Below are positions 43,036 to 50,406 of a DNA stretch of 64,000 nt, piece after piece. This DNA is from Microbacterium pumilum (GTDB lineage: Bacteria; Actinomycetota; Actinomycetes; Actinomycetales; Microbacteriaceae). A model generated the notes under the pieces. That model had not been told where the DNA came from. It ran no database searches and was given only the letters and a program-made list of their open reading frames with translations. The DNA is taken from NCBI RefSeq assembly GCF_039530225.1, contig NZ_BAAAOH010000001.1, positions 4,154,001-4,218,000 of the forward strand, read 5' to 3'. A program made the position numbers and the translations under genes. How positions within the stretch are numbered: the stretch's first letter is position 1; each line of letters opens with the position of its first letter.

Positions 43036-43839
43036 CTATGACGGACCGACCGCCGCCGCGAATAACGCGTCGAAGAGTCCTGGACCGGACGCGACCGTCA
43101 GGACACTGGAGGGCGTGTTTCCCGGTCCGGCTCCCCCGGCGATACCGCCCGCCTCGCGGACGAGCAGGGCACCGGCGGCGTGGTCCCACGGCTGCAGCCC
43201 GCGTTCGAAGTACCCGTCCAGTCGTCCCGCGGCGACGAATGCGAGGTCGAGTGCAGCCGAGCCGATGCGGCGCAGATCCCGGGCGAGCGGCATCACCCGT
43301 GCCACGCGCTCGAGGTCTCCGGCGTGCGTCGCCGGGTCGTAGCCGAAGCCGGTCGCGAGCAGCGCACCCGCCGCCGAAGGTTCCGCGTTGACCGCCAGGC
43401 GGACGTCGTCGAGCCATGCGCCGCCGCCCTTCGCGGCGTGGAACAGCTCGCCGTTCGCGGGGCTGAAGACCACGCCGGCGAGCACATTCCACATCGCCGG
43501 CAACGGCTCGCCCTCGACCGCGGCGATGCTCACGGCGTATGCGGGGATGCCGTATGCGTAGTTGACGGTGCCGTCGATCGGATCGACCACCCACGTGATG
43601 CCGGTCGTGCTCCCCGAGGCTGCGGACTCCTCGCCGAAGAACCCGTCTCCGGGGCGGAGCTCCGCCAGTCGCGCGCGGATCAGCTCTTCGACTTCCCGAT
43701 CGGCCTCGGTGACGATGTCCGCGATCGCGGACTTCGTGGCTGCGATGGCGACGCCCTCGCTGCGCCTCCGGCGGGCGAGCTCTCCCGCCTCCCGCGCGAT
43801 CTCTATGGCGATGTCGCGCAGGTCTTCGGCGTGAGGCAT
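43036..43839 (-). CDS. Inositol monophosphatase family protein
   Basis: The ATG at 43839 gives 267 residues. The metal-binding motifs of the family are present: the Glu pair in FFGEESA, WVVDPIDGTVNYAYGIP, and LQPWDHAAGALLVREAGG. Members dephosphorylate inositol-1-phosphate, histidinol phosphate or PAP-like nucleotides with magnesium. The sequence does not settle which. It is divergent from the oxidoreductase gene, 41 bases away. Confidence 0.92.
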   Translation of the reverse strand: MPHAEDLRDIAIEIAREAGELARRRRSEGVAIAATKSAIADIVTEADREVEELIRARLAELRPGDGFFGEESAASGSTTGITWVVDPIDGTVNYAYGIPAYAVSIAAVEGEPLPAMWNVLAGVVFSPANGELFHAAKGGGAWLDDVRLAVNAEPSAAGALLATGFGYDPATHAGDLERVARVMPLARDLRRIGSAALDLAFVAAGRLDGYFERGLQPWDHAAGALLVREAGGIAGGAGPGNTPSSVLTVASGPGLFDALFAAAVGPS

Positions 43840-43880
43840 GAGTCCACGGTATCGTCGCGCGCTCGGGTTAGCGTTGGAGG

Positions 43881-45470
43881 ATGGCCGCCGAAGCCCTCGC
43901 CCACACCCACGACGTCGTGATCGTCGGGGGCGGACACAACGCCCTCGTCGCCGCCGCCTACCTCGCACGCACCGACTTCAGAGTCGTCGTGCTCGAGCGC
44001 CTCGACCACCTCGGTGGCGCCGCTGTGTCGGAACAACCATGGGCAGGCGTCGACGCCCGGCTCTCGCGATACTCCTACCTCGTGAGCCTGCTCCCCCAGC
44101 GCATCGTCGACGACCTCGGCCTGCACATCGAGCTGCGCCGGCGCCGATACTCCTCCTACACGCCTGATCCGGGCGACCCTGGGCGCGGCATCCTGATCGA
44201 CACTGCGGATGCGGCGGCCACCGCGCAGTCGTTCCTCCGGACCACCGGCGACGCGACCGAGGCGGCACGATACGCGCGGCTCGCCGATCGGCTGGGGGTC
44301 GCTGCGCGGGCGCTCTTTCCGACGGTGATCGAACCGCTCGTCCGCCGAGCCACGGTCCGCGAGCGTGTCGAAGACGACGAACTGTGGGCCGACCTGGTCG
44401 AGCAGCCGCTCGGGAGGATGCTGCGCTCGTCGCTCGAGACCGACATCGCCCGAGGCATCGCACTCACCGACGGTCTGATCGGCACCTTCTCGTCGTCGGA
44501 CGATGAGAGCCTTCGTCAGAACCGCTGCTTCCTGTACCACGTGATCGGCGGCGGAACCGGCGACTGGGACGTGCCGGTGGGCGGGATGGGCCGCGTGAGT
44601 GGAGAACTCGAACGAGCTGCGCGCGCTGCCGGCGCCGACCTGCGCACGAACTCCGAAGTGGCGGCCATCAGCCCCGATGGGGAGGTGTCGCTCTGGGTCG
44701 ACCGCGAGACGCTGCGCGGACGCCTGGTGCTGAGCGCGGTGGGCCCTGCGATTCTCGCCCGGCTGCTCGCGGCGGGCGGCGGGGGCGCCACCACCGGCTC
44801 GCCACCGGAGGGCGCGCAGGTGAAGGTCAACATGCTTCTGCGGCGACTCCCCCGGCTGCGCGACGATCGCGTCGCGCCCGACGCCGCCTTCGCCGGAACA
44901 TTCCACATCAACGAGACGCTCTCGCAGCTGAACGCCGCGTTCGCGACGGCGTCGGCCGGCGGCATCCCGAGCCCGCTTCCGGCCGAGATCTACTGCCATT
45001 CGCTGACCGATCCGTCGATCCTCGGACCGGAGCTGCGCGCCTCGGGCGCGCATACGCTCACGCTGTTCGGCCTGCAGGTGCCGCATCGGCTTGTGACCGG
45101 GATGGATCAGGATGCCGCTCGCTCAGCGATGCAGGATGCTGCGCTTCGGACGATCGACTCGGTGCTTGCGGAGCCCATCGCCGATTGCGTGTACCTGGGT
45201 CCGGACGGCTCCCCGTGCATCGAGACCCGCACGACCGCCGACCTCGAGGACTCGCTCGGGATGATCGGTGGCGACATCTTCCACGGCGACCTCTCGTGGC
45301 CATGGGCAGACGACGACGAACCGCTCGACTCCCCCGCTGCGCGATGGGGCGTCGAGACCGAGCACGCGCAGGTGCTGATGTGCGGCGCGGGCGCGCGTCG
45401 CGGCGGCGCCGTCAGCGGACTCGGCGGGCACAACGCCGCGATGGCGGCGATCGAGCTTCTTCGCGGCTGA
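43881..45470 (+). CDS. FAD-dependent oxidoreductase, phytoene desaturase/PYROXD2-like
   Basis: The 529-residue protein starts at an ATG immediately preceded by GGAG. A Rossmann dinucleotide motif VVIVGGGHNALVAAAYLAR is followed by VVVLERLDHLGGAA, and the C-terminus has the FAD-binding GAGARRGGAVSGLGGHNAA. Insertion HVIGGGTGDWDVPVGGMG is typical of the PYROXD2/carotenoid-desaturase-like group. The substrate is unknown. No carotenoid genes lie nearby, so a carotenoid role is not implied. Confidence 0.9.
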   Translation: MAAEALAHTHDVVIVGGGHNALVAAAYLARTDFRVVVLERLDHLGGAAVSEQPWAGVDARLSRYSYLVSLLPQRIVDDLGLHIELRRRRYSSYTPDPGDPGRGILIDTADAAATAQSFLRTTGDATEAARYARLADRLGVAARALFPTVIEPLVRRATVRERVEDDELWADLVEQPLGRMLRSSLETDIARGIALTDGLIGTFSSSDDESLRQNRCFLYHVIGGGTGDWDVPVGGMGRVSGELERAARAAGADLRTNSEVAAISPDGEVSLWVDRETLRGRLVLSAVGPAILARLLAAGGGGATTGSPPEGAQVKVNMLLRRLPRLRDDRVAPDAAFAGTFHINETLSQLNAAFATASAGGIPSPLPAEIYCHSLTDPSILGPELRASGAHTLTLFGLQVPHRLVTGMDQDAARSAMQDAALRTIDSVLAEPIADCVYLGPDGSPCIETRTTADLEDSLGMIGGDIFHGDLSWPWADDDEPLDSPAARWGVETEHAQVLMCGAGARRGGAVSGLGGHNAAMAAIELLRG

Positions 45471-45503
45471 CCCGCGAGCCAGGCGGCAGCGGGCGGTCTC
45501 GGA

Positions 45504-46445
45504 TCAGGGGCGCGGCGGCAGCGGCGGGACCGGCGGAAGCGGAGGCGGCGGGGGGTAGCCCTCATACCCCGTGGGCGACGGCTCGGCGCTGCCCGTGGGC
45601 CCGATCGGCACTGCCGGGCGCTGCTCGGGAACACCGACGACATGGGCGCCCGGTGTCGGGTAGCCCGTGTAGTACGCGTTCCAGTCGGGCGAGCCGTCGG
45701 GCAGGATCGGCAGCGGCGTCACGCCGTCGATGTACGTCGGCCAGGGCAGCAGCTCCGGCTGACCCTGCGGCGGCGGGTACACCGTATGAGCCGGGGTCGG
45801 CCGCCCGTTCCTCGGCGCGAACAGCACGTTGACGAGCGGAATCAGCGCGGTGCCGACAGCCGCGAGGATCGCGACCGCGACGACGATCCGCCAGTACAGA
45901 TCGTGGAAGTCGACGTACTCGCCGAGGACCAGCGGCACGATCAGCAGCGCCGCGAGCCCGACCACGAGGGCGATGGTCACCACCGCGACCGTCTGCGTGA
46001 ACGCGGTGACGTACCGCTGGAAGGCGCGCACGTACGGCCGGAGGTGCAGAAGCGCGAGCTGCAGGATCAAGACGACGAGGAGGAACTGCACGAATCTCGT
46101 GAATCCACCCCACGAGTAGCGTTCCGGCATCCAGATGAAGACCGCCCCGATGAGCAGGGCGGCGACCCACGAGCCCATGCTCGCGAGCGCGAACCACGCC
46201 GGCCGACGCGGCGCGAGGTGAGCGTCGAGGATCGCGACTCCGGCGAATCCGACGAGCAGCAGGATGGTCAGAAACGCCCGACCGACGATCCCGTTCTGCG
46301 ACCCGGCGAGCACCCACACGACGCACACGATCGCCGCGGCGATCAGCGCGCCGATCGCCACCCAGATCGCGGCCCGGAGCAGCGGTGAGCTGGAGGCATC
46401 GGTTCCCGTGTGCGACGTCGCTGCACGGGGGTCGGGCATGGTCAT
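45504..46445 (-). CDS. Membrane protein with Pro-rich C-terminal tail, unknown function
   Basis: From the ATG at 46445 (GAGAGGA upstream) the protein has 313 residues. About six transmembrane segments occupy residues 25-200 (for example LLRAAIWVAIGALIAAAIVCVVWVL), followed by a soluble Pro/Gly/Tyr-rich tail ending in a run of prolines. I do not recognise the family. The tail looks cytoplasmic and disordered and could bind a partner. It is convergent with the oxidoreductase gene. Confidence 0.8.
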   Translation of the reverse strand: MTMPDPRAATSHTGTDASSSPLLRAAIWVAIGALIAAAIVCVVWVLAGSQNGIVGRAFLTILLLVGFAGVAILDAHLAPRRPAWFALASMGSWVAALLIGAVFIWMPERYSWGGFTRFVQFLLVVLILQLALLHLRPYVRAFQRYVTAFTQTVAVVTIALVVGLAALLIVPLVLGEYVDFHDLYWRIVVAVAILAAVGTALIPLVNVLFAPRNGRPTPAHTVYPPPQGQPELLPWPTYIDGVTPLPILPDGSPDWNAYYTGYPTPGAHVVGVPEQRPAVPIGPTGSAEPSPTGYEGYPPPPPLPPVPPLPPRP

Positions 46446-46508
46446 GGCGATCCTCTCTCTGCCGGCGCGCGGCCGCACGCCCATCCTGGCATGCGAGGAG
46501 CGGATGCC

Positions 46509-47066
46509 TCAGCCCGGAGTGCGGCCGAGATCCTCGACGAGTTCGGCTCCGACGAGTGCGAGCAGCGCACGGCCGGGCAGGAAGAGCTTGCTGCCTCGGA
46601 TGCCGCCGCCGATCACGACCTCCGGCGCCGCCGCGACCGCGCCATCCACGAGTATCGGCCAGCCCTGAGGCAGTCCGATCGGCGTGATTCCGCCGTACTC
46701 CATCCCGGTGAGAGCGACGGCCTCATCCATCGGCGCGAATGACGCCGAGCGCACATCCAGCCGTCTCCTCACCGCGCCGTTCACATCGGCTCGGGTGGTC
46801 GCGAGCACCATGCACGCGGCGAATCGGATGCCGCCACCGCGCTTGCCCTTCACCACGACGCAGTTCGCCGAGGCGTCGAGCGACACCCCATACCGCTCGC
46901 AGAATGCGGCGGTGTCGGCGAGCTCCGGGTCGATCTCGGCGACGCCGACAGTCTCGGCGACCTCGGGATCGAGTGCGCCGAGCGCATCAGAGACCGCTTC
47001 TGCGAGCAGTTCCGGATGCTGCGCCGCAGGCACGACCGTCAGGGAGCCGTTCGCCGTCCACCGCAT
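46509..47066 (-). CDS. YbaK/EbsC family aminoacyl-tRNA deacylase
   Basis: The 185-residue protein has the YbaK fold signatures: ANCVVVKGKRGGGIRFAACMVLATTRADVNGAVRRRLDVRSASFAPMDEAVALTG-like sequence with the conserved Lys, then EYGGITPIGLP and a glycine-rich IGGGIRGSKLFLPG end. Members hydrolyse mischarged tRNAs, such as Cys-tRNA(Pro), in trans. The start codon is an ATG about 100 bases from the att repeat. It is a housekeeping gene marking chromosomal sequence left of the element. Confidence 0.9.
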   Translation of the reverse strand: MRWTANGSLTVVPAAQHPELLAEAVSDALGALDPEVAETVGVAEIDPELADTAAFCERYGVSLDASANCVVVKGKRGGGIRFAACMVLATTRADVNGAVRRRLDVRSASFAPMDEAVALTGMEYGGITPIGLPQGWPILVDGAVAAAPEVVIGGGIRGSKLFLPGRALLALVGAELVEDLGRTPG

Positions 47067-47137
47067 CCGCCCAGGGTAATGGGCGACCCCGGGTAATCGA
47101 GCGAGCGAAGCGAGACGAAACGGCCCGGGTTAACGAC

Positions 47138-47164
47138 TGAAGCGCCCCCCGGGGGGGCGCTTCA
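47138..47164. terminator. Near-perfect GC-rich hairpin left of the element
   Basis: TGAAGCGCCCCCC abuts GGGGGGGCGCTTCA, and the plus strand continues into AAACGTTTT. It sits just outside the 54-bp repeat and would have been the terminator of the undisturbed tRNA-Tyr gene on the minus strand, though the T-rich side is on the plus strand. Confidence 0.6.
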
Positions 47165-47169
47165 AACGT

Positions 47170-47223
47170 TTTGTGGCGAGTGAGGGATTCGAACCCCCGA
47201 AGTCTAAGACGGCTGATTTACAG
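47170..47223. repeat. Left attachment repeat: 54 bp copy of the 3' end of tRNA-Tyr
   Basis: The 54 bases are identical to 60,320-60,373 and in the same orientation. They cover tRNA-Tyr from the anticodon loop to the 3' end plus 4 bases. Sequence diverges immediately beyond both ends. This is the att copy left on the chromosomal side. Confidence 0.95.
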
Positions 47224-47777
47224 CTGTCCGGGACAGCCCTTCCCCGCTGAACCGAGCCAAACCGATCTGATCGCTCTTGGCCCGACTTGCCCCTCAAGAT
47301 TCCGGCGGAATCTCGCACTGGGAGAGGTCAGTTCGGTTCAGTTCGGTTCGCCGTTCGGAGGCGCGGTCGGTGGGGTTCTCGTGGGGTTTCGCCCAGACCG
47401 CGTGCTGGGCGCTCGCACACGAGAACGGCGCGGTTGGGGCAACTCCCCTCCCGCGCCGTCCTGTTGGCCAGGTGGCCACGAGGGCCACAGCGGCGTGCCA
47501 ATCTACTGGGCACGCTCGCCGCACTGCTCTAGTAGCTCGGGTCTGGCATGGCACCGTAGGCGATGCCGCCGTACGCGCTCGGTGTGCGTATCGAGGTGCC
47601 ATAGTCGCTCTCTTTCGTCCTGGTCGTCGAGCGACTCAATTCCGCTCGGCACCCTTGTCGCGGGCGACGACCTTGCAACGTTTGCACTTCTGACCAGGAG
47701 ATTGTTTTGGCGCTCGACCAAATCACCCACATCAAACGCGGGAGACTTAAGAGACCGAATACCGACAGGAGACCCCG
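47224..47777. other. Left-end non-coding region of the element
   Basis: No gene is supported in these 554 bases. They hold a direct repeat of AGTTCGGTTC near 47,334, a nested stem arrangement at 47,548-47,602, and a short hairpin CGAGCG/CGCTCG near 47,630. The promoter for the first operon should lie before 47,778. Frames running through from the att repeat are open but have no start or ribosome site. Confidence 0.45.
47548..47602. ncRNA. Possible structured RNA (three-way junction)
   Basis: An outer 8-bp helix ATGGCACC (47548-47555)/GGTGCCAT (47595-47602) encloses GGC-GAT-GCC and TACGC/GCGTA, giving a three-helix layout of 55 bases. No known RNA family is recognised. It could be a DNA-level structure or chance, since the inner helices are short. 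Confidence 0.3.
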
Positions 47778-47996
47778 ATGGCTCGACCAAACATCCTCGG
47801 CGACAACAACGTCGTAGTGAAGACGCGAGTACCCGCAGCAGTGGCCGAGGCAATCGACCTGATCGTGTCCATGACGGGCGCTACCCCGGCTTCGGTGCTT
47901 CGAGACCTGATTACCGCGGGTCTCCAGCCGTACGCACTGGTCTCGTCGGAAATCGCTGCCGCACTGCCCACCACCACCTACAAGAAGGAGAACTGA
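47778..47996 (+). CDS. Small ribbon-helix-helix-like protein
   Basis: The 72-residue protein starts at an ATG with ACAGGAG upstream. The N-terminus NVVVKTRVPAAVAEAIDLIVSMTGATPASVLRDLI fits a ribbon-helix-helix DNA-binding fold (a beta strand with basic residues, then two helices). It is the first gene of the element's rightward operon, so it may regulate that operon or copy control. The fold call is from pattern only. Confidence 0.65.
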   Translation: MARPNILGDNNVVVKTRVPAAVAEAIDLIVSMTGATPASVLRDLITAGLQPYALVSSEIAAALPTTTYKKEN

Positions 47997-47998
47997 CC

Positions 47999-48616
47999 AT
48001 GCCCATCAAGCGCCGACTGACCGTAGAGGAGATCGCCTCGCGCAAGAGCCGATTTCCCGGCCTGCGAAACCCGGTGAGCACCCTCACCGAGCACACGTTC
48101 CTGACCGATGAGGAGAACGCTGCACTCCGCGATTCGCTCGACCACAACGAGACCACACAGGAATTCCTTGCACGGGTCACCGGCGACACGACGACCGCGG
48201 AGGATCGGGACACCCTGACCGCCGAGTTCGATCGGTCCCGCAACATGCGGATCGCCGCTGCACAGCGTCGCGACAGCGAGGCCAATGTTCGTGCTCGCGC
48301 CGAGTCACAGCCGGTCCGTCAGCGCCAGCCTGTGTCACCGTCGAACCCGTTCGGGGCATACCTGGACGAACGCCACGACAACCTCCCTGAGTACCCGGCG
48401 CGAGGCACCGCGCAGCTCACGCAGCTCCAGGAGGCCGCTCAGGACTACCGCAGCGCCGTGTCCGTCCTGGAGGAAGCGCTCGACAGCATGACCGACGACT
48501 TTGCCGAGGCCTTCGCCAAGGAGGACGCCCGTCGCGCCGTGCGGGACCGCATGACCAACACCGCCAACGAACGCATCCTGCGAGAAGCGTCACAGCGCCG
48601 CAATCGGATCGGCTGA
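47999..48616 (+). CDS. Element protein of unknown function (205 aa)
   Basis: The ATG at 47999 has AAGGAG upstream and follows the previous stop by 2 bases. The protein is hydrophilic and charged, with a Glu/Arg-rich N-terminus (MPIKRRLTVEEIASRKSRFPGLRNP), a Pro-rich middle (VRQRQPVSPSNPFGAYLDERHDNLPEYP) and a C-terminal helix-rich segment likely to form a coiled coil. I recognise no domain. A longer open frame begins inside the att repeat but lacks a ribosome binding site. Confidence 0.7.
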   Translation: MPIKRRLTVEEIASRKSRFPGLRNPVSTLTEHTFLTDEENAALRDSLDHNETTQEFLARVTGDTTTAEDRDTLTAEFDRSRNMRIAAAQRRDSEANVRARAESQPVRQRQPVSPSNPFGAYLDERHDNLPEYPARGTAQLTQLQEAAQDYRSAVSVLEEALDSMTDDFAEAFAKEDARRAVRDRMTNTANERILREASQRRNRIG

Positions 48617-48630
48617 GAGGAGCCACCATC

Positions 48631-49200
48631 ATGAGCACTGCAATCAAGCGCGTCAGCACCACCAACATCCCAGGCGAGGAGCCGCTCGACCGCGAAGGCC
48701 ACGACTACAAGCCGTTGCCCCCACGCGTCACGGACGGTCACTACTTCGACGCCCGCGTGCCCGCCGACATCATCGACCGAGTCCGCCGCGACGCCCGCAA
48801 CAGCGTGTACCCGAACAGCACCGTCGAAGCGGACACGATCCGCAAGACCGACGAGGCTGTCTTCGAGAAGGTGCGCATCCTGGAGGACTACCAGATCGGA
48901 CAGGCGCAGTCGATGCTCGAACGCAATAAGGGGCGAGTCGGCGCGGCGCTGAGCTACGTCGACCAGATCGACGCTTTGCGTGAACGGCTCCGAGCAGGCG
49001 AGGACACCAAGGTCATCGCCAAGGAGTTCAACGCTCTCGAAGGTCGGATTCGCAACCGCGAGATTTCCTTGCTCCAGGGCATGGCGGGCGAGGCCGAGAC
49101 CGTCGAAGCCGCGCTCGCAGACCCGGTCGGCAACGCGCAACACATCCTCCACCTCATGCCACTCGACTTCGGCCGCACCGCAGGACTTGTCCGCAACTGA
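48631..49200 (+). CDS. Element protein of unknown function (189 aa, helical)
   Basis: The ATG with GAGAGGAG upstream lies 14 bases after the preceding gene. The sequence is acidic and largely helical, with a probable coiled coil in the second half (LEDYQIGQAQSMLERNKGRV, QIDALRERLRAGED, EFNALEGRIRN). No catalytic motif or membrane segment is seen. The gene is followed by a strong hairpin (49,205-49,245) that may end or attenuate this first transcript. Confidence 0.7.
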   Translation: MSTAIKRVSTTNIPGEEPLDREGHDYKPLPPRVTDGHYFDARVPADIIDRVRRDARNSVYPNSTVEADTIRKTDEAVFEKVRILEDYQIGQAQSMLERNKGRVGAALSYVDQIDALRERLRAGEDTKVIAKEFNALEGRIRNREISLLQGMAGEAETVEAALADPVGNAQHILHLMPLDFGRTAGLVRN

Positions 49201-49204
49201 AACA

Positions 49205-49245
49205 GTGACGGGCTTGCAGCACAGCACGTCTGCAAGCCCCGTCAC
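49205..49245 (+). terminator. Stem-loop after the first three element genes
   Basis: GTGACGGGCTTGCAG (49205-49219) pairs with CTGCAAGCCCCGTCAC (49230-49245) with one bulged base and a 10-base loop. It starts 5 bases after the stop of the upstream gene. Confidence 0.6.
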
Positions 49246-49279
49246 CCGGAGGTACAGCCCGAAAGGAAGGTCACATCAC

Positions 49280-49768
49280 ATGTCCCTGATCGCTACTCTA
49301 CCGGAACGATCGTTCTACCCGCTGGTCACTCCGCTTGACCCTTATTTCAACGTGGTTTGGGATGTGGAACCCGAGCCCGAGTTCAGCATCACATCGCGTA
49401 CGCCGATGGTGCTCTTGCCAGCAGTCGCGCTCGCCACGCTCCGCTACGCCGTGGGAGCGCCATGCGACATGCACATCGCGTCCGCGGGCATGGTCAGCGA
49501 GGCGTCCGTCAGGCTGAGTGTGCTCTGGCTCAAGGGCTCGACGCTGTCGGCCTGGGAGATCGCGCTCATGTTCCAGATGCTCTGGTTCAACGGCACCGGG
49601 GACCGGCGCGACCGCCGCACCCCACTTAAGGGTCTCGACCTCATCCGGGCCACGGACGAGCTTGAGTGTGGCGGGTTGCAGTGGCACTGCGACATGCCCA
49701 CCAAGGACGACCCGTACACCTTCGAGCGAACCCGCCTGAAGGACGCACTTTCAAGGTTCGAACGTTGA
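49280..49768 (+). CDS. Element protein of unknown function (162 aa)
   Basis: The ATG at 49280 has GAAAGGAAGG 9 bases upstream, a strong reason to prefer it over the longer frame from 48,980. The protein is a mixed alpha/beta globular type with two Trp-rich stretches (NVVWDVEPE and ALMFQMLWFNGTGDRRDRR), an APCDMH segment and a Cys-containing C-terminal end. No family is recognised. It lies between the hairpin and the HTH gene. Confidence 0.7.
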   Translation: MSLIATLPERSFYPLVTPLDPYFNVVWDVEPEPEFSITSRTPMVLLPAVALATLRYAVGAPCDMHIASAGMVSEASVRLSVLWLKGSTLSAWEIALMFQMLWFNGTGDRRDRRTPLKGLDLIRATDELECGGLQWHCDMPTKDDPYTFERTRLKDALSRFER

Positions 49769-50127
49769 CATTCGACTTCCCGCGGGCAGGCAACAGCATC
49801 GCCCAATTGAGCCGACTCGAAAACGGGTAAACTCAACTAGACCGAGCTGAACGGCTCGATCACCAGCAGTATCAGCAAGATCCGCTGTTCCAAAGGCACC
49901 CGCGATGGGTTGACCCGAGGTTCGCGGCAAGCGAGTTCCAGGTGGAAAGCCGCCACTCCCGGCGACGGGGATTGGCGAGAACGTGTCGATCTCTCGAAGA
50001 TCAGGCAGACACCCAGGTCCGTAAAGCCGAGCAGCAGAACCATCCATCGACAAATCATGTCGAGGGGTTCTGTACTCGGCTTTCGTCGTTTCTGGACCCT
50101 CTCGGCATTCCCGAAGGGATTCCGCAA
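49769..50127. other. Gene-free region upstream of the HTH gene
   Basis: No gene is supported in these 359 bases. A frame opening at 49,942 runs into the HTH gene but lacks a good start. A TTGAGC-15-TAAACT pair near 49,806-49,832 is a possible promoter for the replication operon. Confidence 0.4.
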
Positions 50128-50337
50128 ATGGCTACCACTGACCCCACTCCCACCGTCTATCGCATCAGCACTGCACCAGAGCACCCGCTCGCGAAGAAAT
50201 ACGGCATCACTGAGCGCATGGTGCGCCGTGCCGTACAGACCGACCGGCTCAAGTACGCACGGCCCAACGGCTTGCACGTGCTGATTCTCGCCGAGGACAT
50301 CGAGGCCTGGATTCTCGACAGTCGCAACGACGCCTGA
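50128..50337 (+). CDS. Small excisionase-like helix-turn-helix protein
   Basis: The 69-residue protein starts at an ATG with GAAGGGA upstream. It has an HTH_17/MerR-type core: HPLAKKYGITERMVRRAVQTDRLKYARPNGLHVLILAEDIEAWI. Such small proteins serve as excision directionality factors or as activators. It precedes the replication gene by about 70 bases and is the only candidate excisionase in the element. Confidence 0.75.
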   Translation: MATTDPTPTVYRISTAPEHPLAKKYGITERMVRRAVQTDRLKYARPNGLHVLILAEDIEAWILDSRNDA

Positions 50338-50406
50338 CCCAGCCCGCGAGCGTCCACCAAGGCAAGCGCGCTCATGCACATCACACGACTTCACGAAGGA
50401 AGCTCC

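Noticed and set aside
47171-47998. N-terminal extension of the 205-aa element protein back through the att repeat
   Set aside because: The frame is open, but the strong ribosome site is at 47,985-47,990 before the ATG at 47,999, and the extension crosses tRNA sequence.
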